Assembly: GCA_045646865.1 (NCBI GenBank)
Contig: JAZRLM010000020.1
Span: forward strand, 1 to 64,000
Origin: SIG440 sp045646865
GTDB lineage: Bacteria; Bacillota; Clostridia; Monoglobales; Monoglobaceae
DNA: 64,000 nucleotides
Reading direction: 5' to 3'
Part shown: positions 35,460 to 42,475 of the stretch, one piece after another
Layout: each line of letters opens with the position of its first letter
How positions within the stretch are numbered: the first letter of the stretch is position 1
Program-made: the position numbers and the translations under genes
The notes under the pieces: model-generated
What the model saw: only the letters and a program-made list of their open reading frames with translations
Databases searched by the model: none
Told to the model about the DNA's origin: nothing

Positions 35460-36272
35460 TTAAACCTTTACGTTAAATGAACAAACTTTCCCATCCTTCA
35501 AACATCCTAAATCGTATTTTCCGTCAAATTTATATATCCCTAAGCGTTCTGCATTTTGCACGGTAATTGTTTCAAGACTGCACCATTTTTCGTTTTCTTT
35601 TCGGGAAAATAACACCTGATTTTCGTCATACCAGCACAGAGTTTCCACATCCTCGGTGCACACATAAAGAGGACATTGGGCTGTTTCTTCGTGGCGACGT
35701 GTAAGGCTCTTTTTATCAGAAATTTCCGACGTGCTTATCAGATCAAGTCTGTCACGGTCTTTTATGCACAGATACTCACTTGTGGCAAATATATGGCTTA
35801 TATTTTTGCCGTCACATATTTCCGTCCTGTCATTTGTGCAAAGCTTTTCGTTTTTATTTATGTAATACACCTTGTTTCCACACACAAAGGGCATGGAATA
35901 ATGTAGAATTTCATCCACTAAATCCGGCTGTAATACATCACCGTCAAGATATAACTTGTACAGTCCCGAATCATTTATATAATAAACCTGAGCTTTGCCT
36001 TGTTCACAGCATATAAAGATGTTTTGGGGCTTTATCTCCTGTGCCGCAATTCCTCTGCCCCAATGTCCGTTATTATTTATTATATATATCAGGTTTCCTG
36101 ACTTATCCGCCGCCGCAATATGTACACAGTCACCGTCTTCGACTGCATCAAAATCATAGCATATGGGCATCAGCACCTCTGTAAGATTTTTAGACTGACA
36201 CGCAAGCTCGTTCTGTTGTGTTATAAAAATATACTTTTCTCCGCAGATAATATCTTTACAAAATTTTGCCAT
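35460..36272 (-). CDS. Hypothetical protein, possibly beta-propeller
   Basis: A 270-aa soluble protein with no signal peptide. It is built of short repeating strands (IYIINNNGHWGR, VYYINDSGLYKLYL, VYYINKNEKL, CWYDENQVLFSR) spaced 35-50 residues apart, as in beta-propeller proteins; this is inference from pattern only. Cysteine-rich for a cytosolic protein (about 14). The ATG at 36272 is chosen for GGAGGGATAAAA upstream. It is divergent from the Cys-rich gene at 36543, and the two could share regulation. No family was recognised. Confidence 0.7.
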   Translation of the reverse strand: MAKFCKDIICGEKYIFITQQNELACQSKNLTEVLMPICYDFDAVEDGDCVHIAAADKSGNLIYIINNNGHWGRGIAAQEIKPQNIFICCEQGKAQVYYINDSGLYKLYLDGDVLQPDLVDEILHYSMPFVCGNKVYYINKNEKLCTNDRTEICDGKNISHIFATSEYLCIKDRDRLDLISTSEISDKKSLTRRHEETAQCPLYVCTEDVETLCWYDENQVLFSRKENEKWCSLETITVQNAERLGIYKFDGKYDLGCLKDGKVCSFNVKV

Positions 36273-36360
36273 TTTTATCCCTCCACCACTAGTATATGAA
36301 CATATTTCTGACAGTTGCATAAAATACATCAGGTCACAAAATTCTTTTTTACAAATCAGG

Positions 36361-36542
36361 GGATATAATATGAAAAAACACATTATACCTCCTGCGGAAT
36401 TTATTGCAGCACCACCATTTCGTGCCGTATCGGCACGAAATGGTGATGTGCGTAATTTCCACTACACGCCTTATCAGCCCACAATAAGGTATGTGTATAT
36501 TTTAAATCATTATTTGTGGGCAGAAAGGCTATGGAAATTTTT
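36361..36542 (+). repeat. Structured leader element, copy 2 (upstream of the Cys-rich protein gene)
   Basis: P1 TATAATATG/CACATTATA (36364-36372 with 36379-36387), conserved CCTCCTGCGGAATTTATTGC (36388-36407), P2 outer GCAC/GTGC (36409-36412 with 36448-36451) enclosing a perfect 15-bp stem (36413-36427 with 36431-36445), and P3 ATTTCCA/TGGAAAT (36455-36461 with 36532-36538), GCCTT/AAGGC (36468-36472 with 36525-36529), GCCCACA/TGTGGGC (36477-36483 with 36515-36521). The ATG follows 4 nt after P3. Homologous to 949-1135 (minus) and 49669-49846. Confidence 0.8.
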
Positions 36543-37433
36543 ATGAGTGATAATTTTGAAGCATACAACGAAACCGCCGCTGTGCAGGCAGATTGCTGTC
36601 TGGAACAGGAAAACCGTACAGAACGCAGATGCGAGGATTTCGGCAACGGAGTTTGCATAAACACAAATCAGATATACGACTCTTGCAAGGACAGAGATTG
36701 CATTCGTGACCAGCGGGTTTATTTCACCAATTCAGGACAGGAAATAATCGAGCGCGCAATCAATGCCAAGCTCAAGAGTGCCGAGGTTATCTGGGTTTAT
36801 ACAACTGTTGAGCCTGTCCCCTTTAACCGCGGATATTTTGCTGTTGATATGAAGTTCTTTATCCGTGTAACAATCGAGGCATTCCACGGTGTTTCCTGCC
36901 CTGCTGAGGTTGAAGGCTTAGTAACCTATGACAAAAAGGTTATACTTTACGGTTCGGAAGGCAATGTAAGGATATTTGAATCTGCACTTTCTCAGGATTG
37001 CAACGATGTATCAAAAATCTGGCAGAGAAATAATCTACCCAGAGCCGTTGTTGAGGTTGTTGACCCCATTGCTCTTTCTGCAAAGATTGTAACTCATAGC
37101 GACTGCTGTGACTGCGACTGCGGCTGCAACGACCATTATCTTGCCATTCCCGAAAACATCTGCAAATGCTTTGACGACGAGCTTTATACAGGCGACGACG
37201 GTAAGATGGTATTGGTATCACTTGGACTTTTCAGCATAGTTCGTCTTGAACGTGCAACCCAGCTCCACATTGATGCAATTGATTTTTGTATCCCGTGCAA
37301 AGAATGTCCCACAGCTACTGAAAACAATCCTTGCGAGCTGTTTAACACAATCCGTTTCCCCTTTGACGAATTCTTCCCGCCCAAAAAGGCTCTGGAAGAC
37401 TGTGACTGCGGATGCGGCTGTAACTGCGACTGA
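36543..37433 (+). CDS. Hypothetical Cys-rich protein (24 Cys in 296 aa)
   Basis: No signal peptide or membrane span. Cys are concentrated in an N-terminal region (ADCCLEQ...CEDFGNGVC...CKDRDC), in a central cluster CCDCDCGCNDHY (about 185-196) and at the extreme C-terminus CDCGCGCNCD; the two clusters look like duplicated metal- or cluster-binding tags. The region between (residues 50-170) reads as a beta-rich domain of unknown family, somewhat like clostridial spore-coat-type proteins, but no family was recognised. The start is placed at ATG 36543 after TGGAAATTTTT; an ATG 12 nt upstream is in frame. Confidence 0.72.
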   Translation: MSDNFEAYNETAAVQADCCLEQENRTERRCEDFGNGVCINTNQIYDSCKDRDCIRDQRVYFTNSGQEIIERAINAKLKSAEVIWVYTTVEPVPFNRGYFAVDMKFFIRVTIEAFHGVSCPAEVEGLVTYDKKVILYGSEGNVRIFESALSQDCNDVSKIWQRNNLPRAVVEVVDPIALSAKIVTHSDCCDCDCGCNDHYLAIPENICKCFDDELYTGDDGKMVLVSLGLFSIVRLERATQLHIDAIDFCIPCKECPTATENNPCELFNTIRFPFDEFFPPKKALEDCDCGCGCNCD

Positions 37434-37441
37434 TATAGAAA

Positions 37442-37477
37442 AAACACCTCAACGGATTTAACCGTTGAGGTGTTTTT
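37442..37477. terminator. Convergent terminator between Cys-rich gene and rubredoxin
   Basis: Perfect 13-bp stem AACACCTCAACGG/CCGTTGAGGTGTT with A and T flanks, usable from both directions. Confidence 0.92.
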
Positions 37478-37491
37478 GTTAATAATGTTTT

Positions 37492-37647
37492 TTACTCTTC
37501 TGTAAACTGATCTTTGCCTACTCCGCAAAGGGGACATACAAAATCTTCGGGAAGATCCTCGAACAATGTTCCGGGTTCAATTCCTTCATCGGGAGCACCA
37601 AGCTCCTCATCGTATTCCCATCCGCATACATCGCATACATATTTCAT
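37492..37647 (-). CDS. Rubredoxin
   Basis: A 51-aa mononuclear iron protein with both CxxC knuckles, CDVCGW (Cys5, Cys8) and CPLCGVGK (Cys38, Cys41), and an acidic middle. The ATG at 37647 follows AAGGAGGAAAATTTT. It sits 20 nt downstream of the flavodiiron protein gene, and is expected to pass electrons to it for O2 (or NO) reduction. Confidence 0.96.
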   Translation of the reverse strand: MKYVCDVCGWEYDEELGAPDEGIEPGTLFEDLPEDFVCPLCGVGKDQFTEE

Positions 37648-37667
37648 AAAATTTTCCTCCTTAATTT

Positions 37668-38828
37668 TTATTTAACCAGCTCGTCAGCAAGTGCCTCAAG
37701 CTGTGTTTTATTTTCGTCATTCATTGCCGACAGAATTTTTACTGAATTTTCGCAGTAAGTAAGATTTTTGCTCTTTTCAAGCATTGCACCCATCACCTTT
37801 GCTGCCGCAGGTGCCCAGGTGCCGTTTTCGATAATTCCCACCGTTTTATTCTGGAAGTTGCGCTCGGTCAGGTGATTGATAAACTCGCGCATAAACGGGA
37901 ATATATCGTTATTATATGTTGTGGTGGCAAGAACAATCTTTCCGTAACGGAATGCATCCTCAACCGCCTCTGCCATATCGCATCTTGCAAGGTCATTGAC
38001 AACTACCTTAGGGCAACCCTTTGCCTTAAGACTTTCGGCAAGGTATTCAACAGCAGATTTTGTGTTTCCGTAAACCGAGGTAAATGCAATCACAACTCCA
38101 TCGCTCTCAACCCCATAGCTTGACCAGGTGTTGTAAAGGTCAATATAATAACCCAGGTTTTCGTTGAGCACAGGACCATGTAGCGGACAAATTGTCTTTA
38201 TATCAAGTCCTGCCGCCTTTTTAAGAAGTGCCTGTACCTGTGCACCATATTTGCCCACGATGCCGATATAATATCTACGTGCTTCGCAAGCCCAGTCTTC
38301 GTCTGCATCAAGTGCACCGAATTTACCGAAACCGTCAGCCGAAAAGAGAACCTTGTCGCAACTGTCATAGGTAACAATTACCTCGGGCCAATGTACCATT
38401 GGTGCTGTAAGAAAGGTCAGATTATGCTTGCCAAGGCTTAAAGTATCGCCCTCGCCCACAACAATCTGTTTATCTGAAAAATCTGTGCCAAAGAACTGTT
38501 TCATCATTACAAAAGCCTTTGCGGACGCAACTATCTTTGCATCGGGATATGCATCCGTAAAATTCGCAATGTTTGCCGAATGGTCAGGCTCCATATGCTG
38601 AACAATAAGATAATCAGGTGTTCTGCCGTCAAGAGCAAGTTTCAGATTGCGAAGCCAGTCGTCGGTGAAATTTTTATCAACAGTATCAAAAACTGCAATC
38701 TTTTCATCAATAATCACATATGAATTATATGCCATACCGTTTGGAACAATGTACTGACCCTCGAACAAATCTATCTTATGGTCATTAACGCCTATATATT
38801 TTATATCATCTGTAATGTACATAGTCAT
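37668..38828 (-). CDS. FprA-type flavodiiron protein (A-type flavoprotein)
   Basis: A 386-aa oxygen- or NO-reductase of anaerobes. The N-terminal metallo-beta-lactamase domain binds a diiron site (HMEPDHS about 81-87, PMVHWPE, PLHGP); the C-terminal flavodoxin domain starts near residue 250 (AFTSVYGNTKSAVEYLAE) and carries FMN. With rubredoxin downstream it forms the clostridial oxygen-detoxifying pair. The start could be 38828 or the in-frame ATG at 38822. Confidence 0.95.
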   Translation of the reverse strand: MTMYITDDIKYIGVNDHKIDLFEGQYIVPNGMAYNSYVIIDEKIAVFDTVDKNFTDDWLRNLKLALDGRTPDYLIVQHMEPDHSANIANFTDAYPDAKIVASAKAFVMMKQFFGTDFSDKQIVVGEGDTLSLGKHNLTFLTAPMVHWPEVIVTYDSCDKVLFSADGFGKFGALDADEDWACEARRYYIGIVGKYGAQVQALLKKAAGLDIKTICPLHGPVLNENLGYYIDLYNTWSSYGVESDGVVIAFTSVYGNTKSAVEYLAESLKAKGCPKVVVNDLARCDMAEAVEDAFRYGKIVLATTTYNNDIFPFMREFINHLTERNFQNKTVGIIENGTWAPAAAKVMGAMLEKSKNLTYCENSVKILSAMNDENKTQLEALADELVK

Positions 38829-38861
38829 TCTGCCTCTTTTCCTTAAAAATCATACCTTTGT

Positions 38862-38890
38862 ATTCTAACATATTTTAATACTTTTTTCAA
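38862..38890 (-). promoter_or_regulatory. Promoter of flavodiiron protein-rubredoxin
   Basis: TTGAAA (38890-38885), 17 bp, TAGAAT (38867-38862). Confidence 0.7.
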
Positions 38891-38916
38891 CTGAAAATTT
38901 TGAATTATTAAAGATA

Positions 38917-38942
38917 AAGACGCGCCCCGCAGAGCGCGTCTT
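38917..38942 (-). terminator. Terminator after ileS
   Basis: AAGACGCG/CGCGTCTT stem with a 10-nt loop, 9 nt after the ileS stop. Confidence 0.8.
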
Positions 38943-38950
38943 AAATATTT

Positions 38951-41900
38951 TTAGTTTTTCACAATTGTGATTTTAACCTTTTCGCCATTGATGTTCCAGT
39001 CTTTACCGTCGTTTTCAGCATTGTCGATTGAAACAGCAAGGGTCTGTGCTGAGATTTCGTCAAGGTTCTTTGCAATGATTTCGTCAATCTTTGCACTGCC
39101 GCAACATGAAACCTTGATATTATCCTGAACTTCAAATCCGCCGTCCTTACGCATTGTCTGGATTTTGCTAATGATTTCACGTACAAAACCTTCTTCAATA
39201 AGTTCGGGGGTAAGATTTGTGTCAAGAACAACTGTATATGTTGCGTCGCTGTCTGATACAAAACCGTCCTTCTGGAGAGTTTCAATCAGAACATCTTCCA
39301 TACCAAATTCAACATCGGTGCCTTCAACGTTGAGCTTAACCATTTCGCCTGCATTAAGGGTTGCCATAACAGCCGCACCATCCATCTCATTTACCTTTTC
39401 AAAGATAGCCTTCATAATCTTGCCGTACTTGGGACCCATTGTTCTCATCTGCGGCTTGAAGTTATAGCTGATAAATAAACTTGCATTGTCGGTAATTTCA
39501 ATTTCCTTAACGTTAAGCTCGTCAAGAATGATGTTTTTGTATACATCGGCAATATCGCTCTTTGACTGTACATAAATCTTTGCAACAGGCTGACGGTTCT
39601 TGGTGTTTGCCGCATTACGGCACGCACGGCCTAAGATTACAATCTTTCTTGCAGCATCCATTTCTTCTTCGATATCCTTGAAGTCAAACTCTGAATTTGC
39701 AACAGGGAAGTCGCACATATGGATACTTTCGGGAGCAGATTTATCAACATTGAGAACAAGGTTGCGGTAAATCATTTCTGTCATAAACGGAATGAAAGGT
39801 GCGCAAACCTTTGAGAACTCAACAAGAACTGTATATAGTGTCATATATGCACAAATCTTGTCATCTGTAAGCTCGCTTGCCCAGAATCTTTCACGACTGC
39901 GGCGAACATACCAGTTTGAAAGTTCGTCGGTGAAGTCCTGAATTACTCTTGTTGCCTCGGTAATCTTGTAGTTTGCAAGATAGTCGTCAACCGAAGTGAT
40001 TACAGTATTTAGCTTTGACAAAATCCACTTGTCAAGTAAAGTCAGCTTTGACTTGTCAAGGGTGTACTTTGTGGGGTCAAAATTATCAATATCTGCATAG
40101 AGTACATAGAACGCATATGTGTTCCACAGTGTACCCATAAACTTTCTCTGGGATTCTGAAACTGCTTCGTCGTGGAAACGGTTGGGCAGCCAGGGAGCAC
40201 TGTTTGAATAGAAGTACCATCTTACCGCATCCGAGCCCTGCTTATTAAGAACATCCCACGGATTTACAACATTTCCGATATGCTTTGACATCTTGCGACC
40301 GTCCTTATCCTGAACGTGACCAAGAACAACAACATTCTTATATGGAGCCTTGTCAAAGAGAAGGGTTGAAATCGCAATAAGTGTATAGAACCAACCTCTT
40401 GTCTGGTCGATAGCTTCGCTGATGAAGTCAGCAGGGAAATTCTGTTCAAAAAGCTCTTTATTTTCAAATGGATAGTGCCACTGTGCAAAGGGCATTGAGC
40501 CTGAGTCAAACCAACAGTCAATAACGTCAGAAACTCTCTTCATTTCGCCGCCGCACTTTTCGCACTTCAAATAAACATTGTCAACATATGGCTTGTGGAG
40601 TTCAATATCCTCGGGAACATTGATGCCTTTAGCCTTCAATTCCTCGATTGAGCCGATACATTCGTGGTGGCCACATTCACAAGTCCAGATAGGAAGGGGT
40701 GTTCCCCAGTATCTTGAACGTGATAAGCCCCAGTCGATTACATTTTCAAGGAAGTTACCAAATCTGCCGTGCTTGATGTTGTCAGGCATCCAGTTAACAG
40801 TTTCGTTGTTTGCAAGAAGTCTGTCACGAACAGCCGACATCTTGATAAACCAAGTGTCACAAGCATAGTAAAGAAGTGGTGTGTCGCATCTCCAGCAGAA
40901 TGGATAGCTGTGTTCAAAGTTAATAACTTCAAAGAGCTGATTTCTGTCCTTAAGGTCACGGATAACCAGCTTGTCAACGTCTTTCACAAACATACCCTTC
41001 CAGGGTTCAACTGCATCAACAAAGTTACCCTGAGTGTTTACAAGGTTAACAAAGGGAAGGTCGTTTTCCTTGCCCACACGCGAGTCGTCCTCACCAAAGG
41101 CGGGAGCAATGTGAACGATACCTGTACCGTCGCTCATTGTAACATAGTTGTCAGCTACAATAAAGTGACCCTTTTTGTCAAGTGTTGCAAAGTTATAAAG
41201 TGGCTCGTATTCCAAACCGCAAAGGTCTGTGCCAACATACTTTTCGATAACCTCGTATTCATCCTTAATAACATTGTCAACTAAAGCCTCTGCAAGGATA
41301 AATGTTTCGTCCCCTACCTTAACCTTAACATAAGTTTCGTGGGGGTTAACGCATAATGCAACGTTTGAAGGAAGTGTCCATGGTGTTGTTGTCCACGCAA
41401 GGATATATTCGTTTGTTTTGCCCTTTACAATGAATTTTGCAATAAGAGAATTTTCCTTTATGTCCTTATAACCCTGTGCAACCTCATGGCTTGACAACGA
41501 GGTTCCGCAACGGGGGCAGTAAGGCATAATCTTGTGACCCTTGTAAAGAAGGCCCTTGTCCCAGATGGTTTTAAGTGCCCACCATACAGACTCGATATAG
41601 TCGTTATGATAAGTAACATAAGGATTATCCATATCAGCCCAGAAGCCAACGCGGTCACTCATTTCCTCCCACTCGCTCTGGTAGGTGAAAACGCTGTCCT
41701 TACATTTTTTAACAAAGTCTTCGATACCGTAGTTTTCAATCTGCGGCTTACCGCTGATACCAAGCTGTTTTTCAACTTCAAGCTCAACAGGCAGACCGTG
41801 GGTATCCCAGCCGGCTTTTCTGAGAACCTTGTAGCCCTTCATTGTGCGGTAACGGGGAATCAAGTCCTTAATAACACGGGTCAGAACGTGACCGATGTGG

Positions 41901-42061
41901 GGCTTGCCGTTTGCAGTAGGGGGGCCATCGAAGAAAGTATAAACCTGACCGCCTTCGCGGTTGGCAATACTCTTTTTGAATATGTCATTATCCTTCCAGA
42001 AAGAAACGACTTCCTTCTCTCTTTCGACAAAGGATAAATCCGTTGACACTTTATCGTACAT
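38951..42061 (-). CDS. ileS: Isoleucyl-tRNA synthetase
   Basis: A class I synthetase of 1036 aa charging tRNA-Ile. The HIGH motif is PHIGHVLTR, the KMSKS motif KMSKHIGN, and the CP1 editing domain has TTPWTLPSN. A zinc-like CxxC pair is within the insertion (CECGHHECIG; CEKCGGEMKR) rather than at the C-terminus, as in the longer eukaryote-like ileS type. The ATG at 42061 with GGAGGTATTACA is the true start; the frame is open 59 codons upstream across hairpin-rich DNA that is not protein-like. No T-box leader is visible. Confidence 0.97.
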   Translation of the reverse strand: MYDKVSTDLSFVEREKEVVSFWKDNDIFKKSIANREGGQVYTFFDGPPTANGKPHIGHVLTRVIKDLIPRYRTMKGYKVLRKAGWDTHGLPVELEVEKQLGISGKPQIENYGIEDFVKKCKDSVFTYQSEWEEMSDRVGFWADMDNPYVTYHNDYIESVWWALKTIWDKGLLYKGHKIMPYCPRCGTSLSSHEVAQGYKDIKENSLIAKFIVKGKTNEYILAWTTTPWTLPSNVALCVNPHETYVKVKVGDETFILAEALVDNVIKDEYEVIEKYVGTDLCGLEYEPLYNFATLDKKGHFIVADNYVTMSDGTGIVHIAPAFGEDDSRVGKENDLPFVNLVNTQGNFVDAVEPWKGMFVKDVDKLVIRDLKDRNQLFEVINFEHSYPFCWRCDTPLLYYACDTWFIKMSAVRDRLLANNETVNWMPDNIKHGRFGNFLENVIDWGLSRSRYWGTPLPIWTCECGHHECIGSIEELKAKGINVPEDIELHKPYVDNVYLKCEKCGGEMKRVSDVIDCWFDSGSMPFAQWHYPFENKELFEQNFPADFISEAIDQTRGWFYTLIAISTLLFDKAPYKNVVVLGHVQDKDGRKMSKHIGNVVNPWDVLNKQGSDAVRWYFYSNSAPWLPNRFHDEAVSESQRKFMGTLWNTYAFYVLYADIDNFDPTKYTLDKSKLTLLDKWILSKLNTVITSVDDYLANYKITEATRVIQDFTDELSNWYVRRSRERFWASELTDDKICAYMTLYTVLVEFSKVCAPFIPFMTEMIYRNLVLNVDKSAPESIHMCDFPVANSEFDFKDIEEEMDAARKIVILGRACRNAANTKNRQPVAKIYVQSKSDIADVYKNIILDELNVKEIEITDNASLFISYNFKPQMRTMGPKYGKIMKAIFEKVNEMDGAAVMATLNAGEMVKLNVEGTDVEFGMEDVLIETLQKDGFVSDSDATYTVVLDTNLTPELIEEGFVREIISKIQTMRKDGGFEVQDNIKVSCCGSAKIDEIIAKNLDEISAQTLAVSIDNAENDGKDWNINGEKVKITIVKN

Positions 42062-42108
42062 TGTAATACCTCCTGTGTATAAACAATTGATTACATATTT
42101 TAGCTTAT

Positions 42109-42197
42109 AATCATTGTCGTGGAAACGGCGAAACGCCGTTTTAAGCGGAACTTGTTCCGCCACTTTCAAGCCGTTGGTTTGAAAGCCACGCATGATT
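42109..42197. repeat. Cloverleaf-like palindromic element A
   Basis: Outer stem AATCAT-tgt-CGTGG / CCACG-c-ATGATT (42109-42122 with 42186-42197) encloses three hairpins: AAACGGCG/CGCCGTTT (42123-42141), GCGGAAC/GTTCCGC (42145-42160) and CTTTCAA/TTGAAAG (42163-42185). No coding potential. It lies 48 nt upstream of the ileS start, next to element B. Confidence 0.75.
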
Positions 42198-42200
42198 ACA

Positions 42201-42300
42201 ACGAAGTTCTCGAAAATTATTTTAAAAATAATTTTCATAACAGCAAAAATATTGCTGTTATGAAATAGCGTATTTATGCTATTTCATAGAGAACATTCGT
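42201..42300. repeat. Cloverleaf-like palindromic element B
   Basis: Outer stem ACGAAGTTCTC (42201-42211) pairs with GAGAAC-a-TTCGT (42289-42300) with one bulge. Inside, three hairpins lie end to end without spacers: GAAAATTATT/AATAATTTTC (42212-42236), ATAACAGCAA/TTGCTGTTAT (42237-42261) and GAAATAGC/GCTATTTC (42262-42285). The stems share no sequence, only the geometry of a four-way junction. Together with element A it occupies the intergenic space between ileS and the ClpE-like gene. Confidence 0.8.
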
Positions 42301-42396
42301 TATATATTTTACAGTAAAATTCCCATTTTGTAAAGGGATTTGCCAAAATTCCTTCAAAATTTGGTAACTTTTTTTAGTTTATTCACAAAAAAGACA

Positions 42397-42425
42397 TTGA
42401 AATCAAAAGTTTTATGTGGTATACT
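42397..42425 (+). promoter_or_regulatory. Promoter of the ClpE-like gene
   Basis: TTGAAA (42397-42402), 17 bp, TATACT (42420-42425). No CtsR box (GGTCAAA direct repeat) is evident nearby. Confidence 0.8.
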
Positions 42426-42475
42426 ATTCATCGACTATTGAATAATGGGTACATTTGTGCCTTGGAGGTATAACA

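Noticed and set aside
42062..42238. N-terminal extension of IleS (59 residues)
   Set aside because: The sequence is made of palindromic hairpins, has no ribosome site and is not synthetase-like; ATG 42061 has a perfect GGAGG.
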